Shown: positions 26,373 to 36,339 of the stretch, in pieces
Layout of the letters: each line of letters opens with the position of its first letter
Position numbering within the stretch: the stretch's first letter is position 1
From: Neptuniibacter sp. CAU 1671
GTDB taxonomy: Bacteria > Pseudomonadota > Gammaproteobacteria > Pseudomonadales > Balneatricaceae
Direction: 5' to 3'
Assembly (NCBI RefSeq): GCF_029222905.1
Contig: NZ_JARHUE010000004.1
Coordinates: 98,433-162,432 of the forward strand
Length of the DNA stretch: 64,000 nucleotides
Made by a program: the position numbers and the translations under genes
Notes under the pieces: generated by a model
What the model was told of the DNA's origin: nothing
Seen by the model: the letters and a program-made list of their open reading frames with translations, nothing else
Database searches by the model: none

Positions 26373-27434
26373 TTAAAGAGAAACCTGTTCGCATTCTCCA
26401 CTGAATGCGTAACGCAGGTTGAGCGATTTTTTAGCTTCATACATCGCCTGATCTGCCTGTTGGATAACCTCTTCCAGATCAGCCGCTGTGTTTTTGAAGA
26501 TCTTTATACCAATACTGACCTGGCAGGTGTGAACGTAATCATTGAGTTCATAGGGCATATTGGTCTTGGCAGCGATGCGCTCACAGATCACAACCGCATT
26601 CTCCTGCGCCTGCTCCATCGTGTCGCCCAGGTTTTCAAGCAGGATCACAAACTCATCCCCGCCCCAACGCATCACCAGATCGTTTTCACTGACAGAGGAG
26701 CGCAGCCTTCTGGCCAGCAGTTTGAGCAGCATATCGCCATAGGCATGCCCCTTCAGGTCATTCAGGGCCTTAAAGTTATCCAGATCAAGAAACAACAATG
26801 CATCCAGTTGATCTTGCTTGCCCTGGACACGCAGTTCACTCTGCAGACGATCCTTTAACGCATTTCGATTAGGCAGCTCAGTCAGCCGATCAAAAAATGC
26901 GAGTTGTTCAGCCTCCAATAAGCGCAACTTACGTTCAGTAATATCCCGTGAAAGCGCGATAAACCGTAGCTCCTCACCGGGCATAAATTCTTTTTTGGCG
27001 ATGGAGACTTCAAACCAACGGTCCCCGACCGGCGTGGGAAGGTGGATATGGGTACCCTGTGAATAGCCCTGAATGGCCGCTTCTTCAAGCGCTGCCATAA
27101 CGGCTTGCGCAGCGTCATGTGGCATGATTTCACGCACCGTACGTCCCATCAGGTCCTCGGATGGAGCAACCAATAACTCGGGCCGCAGCACACGAAAATC
27201 CCAATGACGCCCTTCTGCATCAAGTTCAAACATCAGATCCGGTATTGCATTAAGAATGGAGGAGAGCTGCTGATAACTGGAATTTCGACCCGAAGCAGTG
27301 CCCGGTAGCATCAATGCCCGCAATAGTCGGTTCCATCGGCGGGCGAACTGTCTGAAAAATCCCTGACACATATTAAATCTGCATAAGCACTGCGGAAAGT
27401 AAGTGTCCAATAGTAATTCAAACAGGACACTCAA
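26373..27434 (-). CDS. PAS-GGDEF diguanylate cyclase
   Basis: A 353-residue protein. Residues about 55-170 are a PAS domain (ILNAIPDLMFELDAEGRHW), followed by the linker SRDITERKLRLLEAEQLAFF and a GGDEF domain (DRLTELPNRNALKDRL; RWGGDEFVILLE), so it should make c-di-GMP. The GGDEF motif is intact. The start is uncertain: the frame opens with TTG at 27434, while ATG at 27371 (MCQGFFRQF) is a plausible alternative; neither has a clear ribosome site. No membrane segment is convincing. It stands alone between the TetR gene and ycgN. Confidence 0.88.
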   Translation of the reverse strand: MSVLFELLLDTYFPQCLCRFNMCQGFFRQFARRWNRLLRALMLPGTASGRNSSYQQLSSILNAIPDLMFELDAEGRHWDFRVLRPELLVAPSEDLMGRTVREIMPHDAAQAVMAALEEAAIQGYSQGTHIHLPTPVGDRWFEVSIAKKEFMPGEELRFIALSRDITERKLRLLEAEQLAFFDRLTELPNRNALKDRLQSELRVQGKQDQLDALLFLDLDNFKALNDLKGHAYGDMLLKLLARRLRSSVSENDLVMRWGGDEFVILLENLGDTMEQAQENAVVICERIAAKTNMPYELNDYVHTCQVSIGIKIFKNTAADLEEVIQQADQAMYEAKKSLNLRYAFSGECEQVSL

Positions 27435-27570
27435 TGCAGCTGTTCATGAATAAGACAATAGTAGATCAGCATATCCCGGGATTTCCGGATAAATGCATCG
27501 CTTTGCGGGATAGATAGCGACAGGCAAAAGTCATGTTCAAACAAGAACAAGTCAACAGGCAGACCGGTTC

Positions 27571-28008
27571 TCAATCGATGACGTAATCAACCAGTTCATC
27601 TTCAGTGATCTGGTCATCACGGACTTCATAGACATTGAGTACGGATACTCCCGCCTCAACTGCGCTAAGGGGATCACCACTGACCAGCGGGTGCCATTCT
27701 GGCAGGTCCTGACCTTCGTGAACCAGACGGTAAGCACAAGTGGGGGGTAACCAGTGGAATTCATCCACATCTTTAGGGGTGAGTTTGACGCAATCCGGCA
27801 CCAGCGTGCAGCGATCCTCATAGCGGGTACAGCGGCAGGTATCAAAATCCAGCAGGTGACAAACCACGGTGGTATAAAAGACTTCCTGGGTGTCCTCGTC
27901 TTCCACTTTGTGCAAACAGCACAGGGCACAACCGTCACAGAGCGACTCCCACTCCTGGGGAGTCATCTGCTGCAACGTTTTGCTACGCCAGAAGACTTCC
28001 TGTGCCAT
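27571..28008 (-). CDS. ycgN: YcgN/UPF0260 cysteine-cluster protein
   Basis: A 145-residue protein of the YkgJ-like cysteine-cluster family: CDGCALCCLHK near the start and further cysteines at VVCHLLDFDTCRCTRYEDRC, which suggests a metal or Fe-S site. Function is not established in the family. Start 2 bases after the ycgL stop, in the conserved order rnd-ycgL-ycgN. Part of its sequence recurs, diverged, at 24622-24788. Confidence 0.88.
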   Translation of the reverse strand: MAQEVFWRSKTLQQMTPQEWESLCDGCALCCLHKVEDEDTQEVFYTTVVCHLLDFDTCRCTRYEDRCTLVPDCVKLTPKDVDEFHWLPPTCAYRLVHEGQDLPEWHPLVSGDPLSAVEAGVSVLNVYEVRDDQITEDELVDYVID

Positions 28009-28010
28009 GC

Positions 28011-28301
28011 TCAGCGAACACCGGTTTCGGGACGATCCTTGTACAGATCCAGCATGTAATCGTCTTTTGGTGGTGGCATCTGCAGGTAGTATCCCTTACT
28101 CCCCAGCTCTTCCAGTACCTTGGCAGTATCAACCCGGGCAAGTTTGCGTTTATCTGTCAACGGAATATCCATCACATGTTTTGGATGCCCAAACATCTCC
28201 AGCAAGGGTTCCGGAACACGTTTGAGTTGGTCACGCTTATCAACGTACAGGTACATCTCATCCTTGCGGGAGCTGAGATAGACTGAACAGATCGTCAGCA
28301 T
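28011..28301 (-). CDS. ycgL: YcgL-domain protein
   Basis: A 96-residue protein matching YcgL (CSVYLSSRKDEMYLYVDKRD; GYYLQMPPPKDD). The family has a small alpha/beta fold and no assigned reaction. It directly abuts rnd (no gap) and precedes ycgN by two bases, a gene order conserved in gammaproteobacteria. Confidence 0.9.
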   Translation of the reverse strand: MLTICSVYLSSRKDEMYLYVDKRDQLKRVPEPLLEMFGHPKHVMDIPLTDKRKLARVDTAKVLEELGSKGYYLQMPPPKDDYMLDLYKDRPETGVR

Positions 28302-29498
28302 TTATTGGGCCTCTTGAATTCTTTGTTTCTCAATCTCTGCCAGTTCAGCCAGCAGAGGCGCTTCTATCAGCGCTTTACGCCAGGGACTCACACTCTCCGG
28401 CAGGCGGTAATCACCCTGCTCCAGACCTGAACGCACTAAAGCCTCAAGTTCTTTACGTTTGAGCAAAAGCTCGGCGGGTACCTGGTGCTGACTACCGACC
28501 TGACGCACCACCGATTTAAGTTTTTTCAGCGGCTTATTCCAGAAATAGTGCAGCGGACGGTCAATCGACGCCGGCGGCTCTTCCTGCGCACTGCGAAGGC
28601 CGTTTTTCAGCAGGTTGAGTATTATATCGCCATCTTCACGCAACACCCGTTTTTTTATGTCTTCGAGCCGTGACAGCTCCGACAGAGAACGGGGCCAGGT
28701 TTCAATAATTCGAATCAGCGCCTGATTACAAAGGACACGGTTGCGTGGCACATCGCGCGAGCGGGCAGTTTGTTCACGCCAGGCGGTCAAATCACGCAGC
28801 GCAGCCACTTTGTGTTCAGGATAGTTCCATACCTGACTGAAACGACGGTAGTACTCCAGTCCCTCAGGGTCAGTATCCAGTGCGCCATGCAGCAGCGCCA
28901 GACACTCCTGCGCCAGCCAGTCCTGCATCCCTTTTTCATTAAGCGCCTGGGTTTGGATGGTATAGAGCGCAGGCAGATAGGCAACATCCAGTGCCGCATA
29001 GTGTTCCTGAGACGCAGTTAATGGGCGTTGCAGCCAGTTGGACGTGGTTTCACCCTTATCAACGGAGACCTGTAACACCTGCTCCAGCATACGTTGCAGC
29101 CCCATTGAAGTGCCCCAGTCCAGCATAGATGCGGCCAGTTGCGTGTCATGCAGCGGCGCTGGCAGGCACTGATAACTGTTTACAAACAGTTCCAGATCTT
29201 CGGTGGAAGCATGCATCACCTTGGTGACGCTGGTATCTTCAAACAGGACTTTAAGTGGTGTGAAGTCTGTAATACTCAACGGGTCGATCAGATAGCAGGC
29301 GCGATCATCGGCCACCTGAATCAGGCCCGGCACCGGATAAAACGTTTCGACCCGCTGAAATTCAGTATCCAGCGCAATCAGCGGCAAGATTCGCCAGCGT
29401 TCGCAATGCGCCCGGAGTTGATCTTCTGAGGTAATCCAGATGGGGGATGTTGCTGCGGCTTCCAACTGCTGCCACTGATACGCCGTGGAAGTATTCAT
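28302..29498 (-). CDS. rnd: ribonuclease D
   Basis: A 398-residue 3'-5' exoribonuclease that trims tRNA precursors. DEDD catalytic motifs: IALDTEFQRVE (Exo I), DTQLAASMLDWGTS (Exo II) and HYAALDVAYLPAL (Exo III), followed by an HRDC domain (LRDLTAWREQTARSRDVPRN). The open frame continues to 29597, but MNTSTAYQW at 29498 is the sensible start, seven bases after the recR stop. Member of the dnaX-ybaB-recR-rnd-ycgL-ycgN run. Confidence 0.93.
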   Translation of the reverse strand: MNTSTAYQWQQLEAAATSPIWITSEDQLRAHCERWRILPLIALDTEFQRVETFYPVPGLIQVADDRACYLIDPLSITDFTPLKVLFEDTSVTKVMHASTEDLELFVNSYQCLPAPLHDTQLAASMLDWGTSMGLQRMLEQVLQVSVDKGETTSNWLQRPLTASQEHYAALDVAYLPALYTIQTQALNEKGMQDWLAQECLALLHGALDTDPEGLEYYRRFSQVWNYPEHKVAALRDLTAWREQTARSRDVPRNRVLCNQALIRIIETWPRSLSELSRLEDIKKRVLREDGDIILNLLKNGLRSAQEEPPASIDRPLHYFWNKPLKKLKSVVRQVGSQHQVPAELLLKRKELEALVRSGLEQGDYRLPESVSPWRKALIEAPLLAELAEIEKQRIQEAQ

Positions 29499-29505
29499 TC
29501 GCCTC

Positions 29506-30105
29506 TCAAAGCAAAGAGCGGCGCCCGGCCAGCGCATGCGCCAGCGTACCACCGTCAACAAATTCCAATTCACCACCCACCGGCACGCCGTGGGCAATAC
29601 GCGATACCTGGATACCCAGATCTTTCACCTGCATGGCAATAAAGTGTGCCGTAGCCTCACCCTCCACCGTCGGGTTGGTGGCGAGTATCAGCTCTTTCAC
29701 CTCACCCTGCTGCAACATTTCCAGCAACTGATCGATACCCAGATCTTCAGGCCCAATCCCATCAATCGGTGACAGGTGGCCCGACAGCACAAAATAATAA
29801 CCATTAAAACCACCGGTCTGCTCGATCGCGAGCATATCTACCGGCGATTCCAGCACACAGAGTAACGATCGGTCACGGCTACCGGAGGCGCAGATATCAC
29901 AGAGGGCCTCTTCCGTCAGCGTGCGACACTGCTGACAATGCCCGATCGCACCGACAGCATTTTCCAGTACCTTTGACAGGTCAAGCGCCCCTTCGCGGTC
30001 ACGCTCAAGCAGGTGAAACGCCATTCGCTGCGCCGTTTTAGGCCCAACGCCCGGCAAGCAGCGCAGGGCTGAAATCAGTTGTTCAAGTAAGGGGCTGAAG
30101 GACAT
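29506..30105 (-). CDS. recR: recombination protein RecR
   Basis: A 199-residue protein of normal length. N-terminal helix-hairpin-helix ([20 protein letters not shown]), a C4 zinc finger ([16 protein letters not shown]), and a TOPRIM domain ([20 protein letters not shown]). Works with RecO and RecF in loading RecA at gaps. Two bases after the ybaB stop. Confidence 0.96.
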   Translation of the reverse strand: MSFSPLLEQLISALRCLPGVGPKTAQRMAFHLLERDREGALDLSKVLENAVGAIGHCQQCRTLTEEALCDICASGSRDRSLLCVLESPVDMLAIEQTGGFNGYYFVLSGHLSPIDGIGPEDLGIDQLLEMLQQGEVKELILATNPTVEGEATAHFIAMQVKDLGIQVSRIAHGVPVGGELEFVDGGTLAHALAGRRSLL

Positions 30106-30107
30106 GA

Positions 30108-30434
30108 TCAGAATGGCATGTTAAAACCCGGTGGCAATCCCATGCCGCCGGTGATTTCCGCCATTTTTTCCTGACTGTAGGTCTCTACCTTGCGTACGGC
30201 GTCATTAACCGCTGCTGCAATCAGGTCTTCCAGCATCTCTTTGTCTTCTTCCATCAGGCTTTCATCAATGCTGATGGAGCGCACATCATGGCGACCGTTC
30301 ATTACCACCTTAACCAGACCGGCACCCGATTCGCCAGTCACTTCGGCATTGGCAATCTCCTGTTGCGCTTTCTGCAGGTTTTCCTGCATCTTCTGCGCCT
30401 GTTTCATCAGATTGCCCATTCCGCCTTTCATCAT
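30108..30434 (-). CDS. ybaB: nucleoid-associated protein YbaB/EbfC
   Basis: A 108-residue DNA-binding protein (E. coli YbaB has 109): [18 protein letters not shown] at the start, [20 protein letters not shown] and [11 protein letters not shown] at the end. The frame reaches back to 30461, overlapping dnaX, but ATG at 30434 has AGGAACAGG upstream and fits the family. A second ATG at 30431 is also possible. Lies between dnaX and recR, the usual order. Confidence 0.95.
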   Translation of the reverse strand: MMKGGMGNLMKQAQKMQENLQKAQQEIANAEVTGESGAGLVKVVMNGRHDVRSISIDESLMEEDKEMLEDLIAAAVNDAVRKVETYSQEKMAEITGGMGLPPGFNMPF

Positions 30435-30450
30435 TACCTGTTCCTCTTGA

Positions 30451-32355
30451 TTAGGGATCAATCGGTGTTACCGATGCCAGATCAATCTGAGCATCAAACA
30501 CCTGTTGAATGCGTTGTACCACAGGATCTTCACGCAGGGAGGTTAACGCCTGCAACTGACGGGCCTCACGCAACCGCTGTTGATGTTGCGCCGGGGTTTC
30601 CTGTGTCTGTACGGCCTGCAGGAATTCTACCTTAACTGGCTCACCGAAATAATCTTGGATATGCGAAATGATCCGCATCTGCTGGGTTTCATTCAGCATC
30701 GCCGACTGATTGGCAGTGTAGTGAAACTGCAGCAGATCCGCCGCCACTGATTCCAGACTCAAATGACTGGCCAGACTTTCCGTCATACCGGACAAGCCGA
30801 GCTGCGGATGCAGTACAACCCAGCTGGTCGGCTGCATTTCTGCCAGCATTAGCCGCTCAAGTGACTCAGGCTGAGTGCGTGACGCCGCGGAGACTGCAGT
30901 ATCTGGTACTGAAGGCGCCAGAATTTGCACCGGTATTGCAATGGGCTCAGGCTTCACCACAGAAGGGGCAGCCTCTGCCGCTACTGTCAGCTCAGTTGGC
31001 GGTGAATAGGGCGGTTCTTCAATGACAGCGTCTGCATAATCTTCAGCCGGTTCCATATCCCAGGGTGGAGGATCCTCCCCCAGTGACGGCTCAGTCTGTG
31101 GCTTTTTTGCAGGAGGGTACTCCTGTTCAGGCACAGAAGCAGATGCTTCGATCGGTACTGCAGATGGAGCCAGATCCGCAGGAGGCCTTTCAGTTTCAGT
31201 CTCTGAACCTGAGCGTGGCGTCGATATTGGCGCAGAATCGGTTTTTAACTGAGTGGGACGAGCCGCCGCATCTGCCGGACGAAATGCCAGCATACGCAGC
31301 AACACCATCTCCAGCCCTTCTCTGCCATCCGGCACATAAGGCAGATCACGCCGACCGTTCAGGCCAATCTGGTAGTAAAGCTGTACATCTTCAGGCGTCA
31401 GTTGTGCCGCCAGGTTACGGATGCGCTGCTCGTCACCGAGGCTGTTATCGATCCCATCTGGCAGGGTCTGACAGATCGCCAGGCGATGCAGCACACTGAG
31501 CAGGTCGCCCAGCAGCGCATTGAAATCTGGCGAGAACTCAGACACATCGGCGACGGCCTGCAACAGGGCACGGGCATCGCCGATCGCCAGCGCTTCAATA
31601 ATACGATACACCAGCTGCTGGTCGATGGTACCGAGCATGGCGCGGACATCCGCTTCACCAATCTCACCTGCACCAAATGCAATCGCCTGATCAGTCAGGC
31701 TCATGGCATCGCGCATGGAGCCGTCGGCTGCACGTGCCAGCATCCACAATGCGGGTTCCTCGTAACGGACCTGCTCAGCATTCAACACATGGGTCAGGTG
31801 GCCCACAATGCGTTCAGGTACCAGATTTTTGAGGTTAAATTGCAGACAGCGGGACAGGATCGTCACCGGCAGTTTTTGCGGATCCGTGGTGGCCAGCAGG
31901 AATTTCACATGCGGTGGAGGCTCTTCCAGCGTTTTCAACAGCGCATTGAAGGAGTGCGTGGACAGCATGTGCACCTCGTCGATAAGGTACACCTTGTAGC
32001 GGCCATGGGTGGGCGCATACTGCACGTTTTCAAGCAGCTCGCGGGTATCTTCAACCTTGGTGCGGGAGGCCGCATCGACTTCGATAAGATCAACAAAACG
32101 CCCTTCGGCGATTTCACGACAAGCTGAGCAGGTACCACAGGGAGATGAGGATACGCCTGTTTCGCAGTTCAGCGACTTGGCAAACAGCCGGGCAATGGAC
32201 GTCTTACCCACTCCGCGTGTACCTGTGAACAGATACGCATGATGCAGACGGTTATCATCAAGAGCATTGACCAGTGCTTTCAGCACATGCTCCTGACCCA
32301 CCATCTCCTGAAAACGGGAGGGACGCCACTTACGCGCGAGAACCTGATAACTCAT
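30451..32355 (-). CDS. dnaX: DNA polymerase III subunits tau and gamma
   Basis: A 634-residue clamp-loader ATPase. Walker A is GTRGVGKTS; the zinc cysteines lie in [16 protein letters not shown]; Walker B is LIDEVHMLS; sensor 1 is [14 protein letters not shown] Pro/Glu-rich linker (about 365-480) precedes the tau-specific C-terminal domains, which bind DnaB and the polymerase alpha subunit in E. coli. The linker contains an A AAA AAG heptamer (codons 416-418) that should yield a shorter gamma protein of 421 residues. First gene of the dnaX-ybaB-recR-rnd-ycgL-ycgN operon. Confidence 0.96.
   Translation of the reverse strand: MSYQVLARKWRPSRFQEMVGQEHVLKALVNALDDNRLHHAYLFTGTRGVGKTSIARLFAKSLNCETGVSSSPCGTCSACREIAEGRFVDLIEVDAASRTKVEDTRELLENVQYAPTHGRYKVYLIDEVHMLSTHSFNALLKTLEEPPPHVKFLLATTDPQKLPVTILSRCLQFNLKNLVPERIVGHLTHVLNAEQVRYEEPALWMLARAADGSMRDAMSLTDQAIAFGAGEIGEADVRAMLGTIDQQLVYRIIEALAIGDARALLQAVADVSEFSPDFNALLGDLLSVLHRLAICQTLPDGIDNSLGDEQRIRNLAAQLTPEDVQLYYQIGLNGRRDLPYVPDGREGLEMVLLRMLAFRPADAAARPTQLKTDSAPISTPRSGSETETERPPADLAPSAVPIEASASVPEQEYPPAKKPQTEPSLGEDPPPWDMEPAEDYADAVIEEPPYSPPTELTVAAEAAPSVVKPEPIAIPVQILAPSVPDTAVSAASRTQPESLERLMLAEMQPTSWVVLHPQLGLSGMTESLASHLSLESVAADLLQFHYTANQSAMLNETQQMRIISHIQDYFGEPVKVEFLQAVQTQETPAQHQQRLREARQLQALTSLREDPVVQRIQQVFDAQIDLASVTPIDP
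31091..31108 (-). other. programmed -1 frameshift site of dnaX
   Basis: The heptamer A AAA AAG (31108-31102) lies in the frame GCA AAA AAG, identical in phase to E. coli dnaX. After a -1 slip the new frame reads GCC ACA GAC TGA, a stop at 31093-31091. CAGGAG lies about 11 bases before the heptamer (an internal Shine-Dalgarno-like stimulator), and GGAGGATCCTCC (31078-31067), a perfect palindrome, lies about 23 bases after it. Confidence 0.85.
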
Positions 32356-32434
32356 TGCTTGGGTTGTGATCCGTACCAGAATTAGATGCAGTTATGCTAC
32401 CGGTTGCCGCGAAGTGATGCCAGCTAAACCTGCC

Positions 32435-35266
32435 TTAATTCTGAGCAACATCAAAGCCTTGTCCCAGCAGTAGTTTTTCCATTTCTGGTGCCGCCAGCGC
32501 CGGCGCAAACAGGTACCCCTGTGCGATATCACAGCCCAGTCTGGCCAGGCTGGCAAATTGATTTTTGGATTCAACACCTTCCGCCACGACCGTCATACCC
32601 AGGGTATGTGCCATGTTGATGATCGCTTGCATAATGGCGATATCGGTATCTTTCTGATCCAGCTCAAAGGTAAAAGATTTATCAACCTTGAGCACATCCA
32701 CGGGCAGGCGGCGCAGATAGTTCAGTGATGAGTAGCCGCTGCCGAAATCATCCAGCTCAAGCTCAATGCCAATACCCCTGATCTGCTGCAATACAGGCAA
32801 AGCCACCGCAAGGTTTTCGATAACCGCAGTTTCAGTGATCTCAATACTCAGCGTATTATCCAGCCCGGTATAGGACTCGAGTGTGTCGCGCAGGCGCACC
32901 ACCAGATTCGGGTCAACCAACTGTTTGGGTGAGAGGTTGACCGAAACCCGGCGAGACTGCATCAACCCCGCCTCTTTCCAGCGATGCACCTGCTCCGCCA
33001 CCGTAGAGAATACCCACTCACCTATTGGCAGAATCAGACCGCTGCTCTCAGCCACCGGAATAAATTCAGCCGGTGAAATAAACTGTCCATCCTCACCCCG
33101 CCAGCGCAGCAACGCCTCCATCCCGATGATATCACCGGTGGAGATGGCAACTTTAGGCTGGTAATAAATCTCGAGCTGATCCTGCTCCAGCGCCTGACGC
33201 AGTTCTCCCTTAAGCTTGATCTGCTCAAGGTTTTTCTCGTTCATGGCTTTATCAAAGAAACAGATCTGGTCACGGCCTTTTTTCTTGGCACTGTACATCG
33301 CCGCATCGGCATGCTGAATCAGCGTGGTGGCATCAACGCCATCATGGGGATAGATCGCAATGCCAATACTGGCTCCGATAAAGGTTTCTGTATTTTTGAG
33401 GTAGTACGGCAGCTTTAACTGAGCCCGCACCTTATCGGCAATGATCTGTGCCATGTTGATCTCATGGATCCCCGGCAGAATCAGGATGAATTCATCACCG
33501 CCCCAGCGAACAACTGTATCGGACTGTCTGACCTGACTTTCGATGCGCCGGGCGGTTTCTGTCAGCAACTGATCGCCGTATTCGTGGCCCAGTGAGTCGT
33601 TAATATGTTTGAAGAAATCCAGATCGATAAACACCAGCGCCAATGATTCTGCATGCCGGTCAGCCAGACGCATATCATGCACCAGACGCTCCTGACAGAG
33701 GGTGCGGTTCGCCAGCTCAGTCAGAGGATCGTAATACGCAAGACTTTTCAGGGACTCCTGGGTTTTCTTGTGTTCTGAAATATCAGTAAACACACCAAAA
33801 TAACCGGATATCTGGCCATCACCGCCAACAATACTCTTGATCGTCAGCCATTCCGGGTATGTATCTCCGTTCTTTTTACGGTTCCAGATCTCACCGGCCC
33901 AACTGCCCAGCGTATCGATCTGGTGCCACATATCCTCATAAAACGCCGGTTTATGTTTGCCCGAATTGAGGATACTCGGCTTGCTACCCCTGACCTCTTC
34001 CAGCGAATAACCGGTTACCCGCTCAAAGGCGGCGTTAACATCGGTAATCACGTGGTTGTTATCCGTGACCATGATCCCTTCGTTGGTGGTATCAAAGATA
34101 TACCGTGACAGGCGAAGTTCATCTTCTTTGGCCTGACGTTCAGATATGTCGGTATCAATGCTGCAGACGGCATACCGCTGTCCCTGCTCGTTCTCTAACG
34201 CAAAACGGCTGCACAGAAACTGGAAGCGCTTACCCTGTTTTTCAACCACAAAATGACCATGCATCGGCTCGCCTGACTCAAGAACTTTCTGGTCCTGCTG
34301 CTGCAGGTCCCGTAATTCCTCTCCCTGAAACAGATCCTGCAGACTCAGTTCACGCAGTGCGTCGATGTTTTTAATCCCGTAAAACCGCAGATAAGAAGGA
34401 TTGGCCCGGATAAAACGCCCCTCCCCATCGCGCAACATGATCATCGAAGGCGAGTTATTGAGCAGTTGCTCCAGCAAAATTGCGTTGGTTTTTAGTTCGG
34501 TATGGTACTGCTGAATTTGACCTGCCATCTGGTTAAGACTGCGCCCCAGAATGCCAAGTTCGTCCCAACCCCGCCAGGTTTCGCGGTGCTGAAACTGCCC
34601 TTCAGAATAAACTGTAGACTGTCTCACCAAACGCTTGGCACGGCGGGTGACCATCGCGTTCAGCGCCCAGGCAAGGACAACCGCCAGTAAAATAAAAGCG
34701 GTTAGCAGGGTATAGAACAGGTATTTGAGTTCATTCCAACTGCTTAGATAGGTACTGCGTTCATCCAGCTCCAGCAGAATCACGCCCAGCGTATCGGGCC
34801 TTAGTTCAGTTGCTTCTCGGATATACTGCTGAACCGGAATCGCGGCATACAGACTTTTCTCAACATCATTGGCTTCAAATACATATCCACCGGCGTTACG
34901 CGCCCTGACCAGCAGATCCAGACTCAGATGAAGGTAGGGCTGCACTTCAAAAAAACTGGCATTGTCATGTTCCGGATTTGCCGACACCATTACAAAATCG
35001 GAATGATCGAACAAAATTAGGTTTTTCACCTTGCTCGAACTGGCACTGAGCAGTATTTCACGTCGAACCCCTTCCAGATCACCCTTTTGAAGGAGATACT
35101 CCAGCGTGCCCTGCAAACGATTGACGGTGTGACGTGCCTCAGTGCGAAGTTCCTCAAGGTTATTGTTCTCCAGAATTGGCTTGATCATCACAAGCGCAAC
35201 CAGAAGAATCGCCATCGCACTGATTAAGATAATGGCTGGAATAGTAAACCGCAGAGAAACCCGCAC
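32435..35266 (-). CDS. membrane PAS-PAS-GGDEF-EAL protein
   Basis: A 943-residue c-di-GMP enzyme with a GTG start. Membrane segments at about 8-30 and 178-202 enclose a periplasmic sensor domain. A HAMP-like segment follows, then two PAS domains (about 265-380 and 385-500), GGDEF (RWGGDEFILILPG) and EAL (MEALLRWRGEDG; DDFGSGYSSLNYL), both motifs intact. GGDEF might act as a regulatory GTP site if the protein is mainly a phosphodiesterase; sequence alone cannot settle this. It starts 21 bases after a solute-binding lipoprotein gene on the same strand, so the two are probably co-transcribed, with the lipoprotein presenting a ligand to the sensor domain. Confidence 0.9.
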   Translation of the reverse strand: MRVSLRFTIPAIILISAMAILLVALVMIKPILENNNLEELRTEARHTVNRLQGTLEYLLQKGDLEGVRREILLSASSSKVKNLILFDHSDFVMVSANPEHDNASFFEVQPYLHLSLDLLVRARNAGGYVFEANDVEKSLYAAIPVQQYIREATELRPDTLGVILLELDERSTYLSSWNELKYLFYTLLTAFILLAVVLAWALNAMVTRRAKRLVRQSTVYSEGQFQHRETWRGWDELGILGRSLNQMAGQIQQYHTELKTNAILLEQLLNNSPSMIMLRDGEGRFIRANPSYLRFYGIKNIDALRELSLQDLFQGEELRDLQQQDQKVLESGEPMHGHFVVEKQGKRFQFLCSRFALENEQGQRYAVCSIDTDISERQAKEDELRLSRYIFDTTNEGIMVTDNNHVITDVNAAFERVTGYSLEEVRGSKPSILNSGKHKPAFYEDMWHQIDTLGSWAGEIWNRKKNGDTYPEWLTIKSIVGGDGQISGYFGVFTDISEHKKTQESLKSLAYYDPLTELANRTLCQERLVHDMRLADRHAESLALVFIDLDFFKHINDSLGHEYGDQLLTETARRIESQVRQSDTVVRWGGDEFILILPGIHEINMAQIIADKVRAQLKLPYYLKNTETFIGASIGIAIYPHDGVDATTLIQHADAAMYSAKKKGRDQICFFDKAMNEKNLEQIKLKGELRQALEQDQLEIYYQPKVAISTGDIIGMEALLRWRGEDGQFISPAEFIPVAESSGLILPIGEWVFSTVAEQVHRWKEAGLMQSRRVSVNLSPKQLVDPNLVVRLRDTLESYTGLDNTLSIEITETAVIENLAVALPVLQQIRGIGIELELDDFGSGYSSLNYLRRLPVDVLKVDKSFTFELDQKDTDIAIMQAIINMAHTLGMTVVAEGVESKNQFASLARLGCDIAQGYLFAPALAAPEMEKLLLGQGFDVAQN

Positions 35267-35287
35267 TGAGTGGCCTTACCTAATAAA

Positions 35288-36229
35288 TTAATATAATCCC
35301 TGAAGCAGCAGATCATGCAGATCAATCTGCTCCCCTTTCAGCAATTTTTTTTGCTGCATCCAACGCTGAATTGGCACTGCCCTGTTGACGAGTTCCGCTT
35401 CATTGATCAGGTAACTCACCTTGCCACGGGCCGGCAGTTCTATCCCTGTCAGCGCTTCACTGAGTTCAGCGGCTGAAATACCCTGATGTTTAGCTGCCAA
35501 CACCATAGCAGAAGGATTATTTTCGACCAATAGATCACGGGCTTTAAACCACCCATCTATCAGTGCTTTAAGGTTTTCACGTTGCGTTTCGATGACTGAT
35601 GTTCGAATCACCAGCACATCCACAATCTCTTCCGGCAACTGACGGCTGTCAAAAATTGGCCTGGCACCGGCCTTAAGCAAGTGGGTACGAACTGGCTCAA
35701 AGGTCACTACAGCGTCTACTTTATTAGTCAGGTAGGCCTCTTCATGCTGATCAACATGCAGGTCAACCAGCTCCACATCAGAAGCCTGCAGACCATTGAG
35801 CTGAAGAGCCCGGCTCAGCATAAAGGCCCCCAGCGCAGTGGATTCGACTCCGACTCGGTGTCCTTTCAGCTCTTGCACCGAGTTCAGTTCAGGGCGGGCC
35901 AGAATCACGTCAGCACCCGCCGAAATATCCGCGACCAAAAAAATTTTCAGATCGACCCCTGAAGAGGCCAGTATCAACGCTTCATCAAGGGTCAAACCTG
36001 CAACGTCAATCACCTCATTACGCAGCGCCCGCATCACCTCACTGGCAGAGGGTAACAGGACTACCCGCAGATTTTCAGGATAAAAGCCTTTGCTTTTAGC
36101 AAGATAGAGCGGTTCATAACCAGGCCACTGATTGGTACCTACCTGTAACGCAACTGCTTTTTCCGATTCATTCAGTCCACAACCCGTCAGCGTGAAAAAC
36201 AACAACATCAAAAGGCTTCTGATCAACAC
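35288..36229 (-). CDS. NMT1/THI5-like solute-binding lipoprotein
   Basis: A 313-residue lipoprotein with lipobox TLTGC (cysteine at 17) and an ABC-type periplasmic-binding fold of the nitrate/taurine/thiamine-precursor class: VGTNQWPGYEPLYLAKSKGF, AGLTLDEALILASSG, GHRVGVESTALGAFMLSRAL, KVDAVVTFEPVRTHLL. No ABC permease or ATPase is nearby. It is instead followed by a membrane GGDEF-EAL gene, so it is more likely a sensory partner than a transport component. The ligand is unknown. Confidence 0.85.
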   Translation of the reverse strand: MLIRSLLMLLFFTLTGCGLNESEKAVALQVGTNQWPGYEPLYLAKSKGFYPENLRVVLLPSASEVMRALRNEVIDVAGLTLDEALILASSGVDLKIFLVADISAGADVILARPELNSVQELKGHRVGVESTALGAFMLSRALQLNGLQASDVELVDLHVDQHEEAYLTNKVDAVVTFEPVRTHLLKAGARPIFDSRQLPEEIVDVLVIRTSVIETQRENLKALIDGWFKARDLLVENNPSAMVLAAKHQGISAAELSEALTGIELPARGKVSYLINEAELVNRAVPIQRWMQQKKLLKGEQIDLHDLLLQGLY

Positions 36230-36339
36230 CTTTACTTTCTCCGGTTTCCCGCCACAATAGAGGGTCTAGCCATTCAAAAAAACGAAGTTAAGGTTATTTT
36301 CAGCATTAACCGCAATAACTTCAAGGATATAAAAGAGTC

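Noticed and set aside
31402-32127. 241-residue frame antisense to dnaX
   Set aside because: Shadow of the conserved ATPase domain of dnaX.
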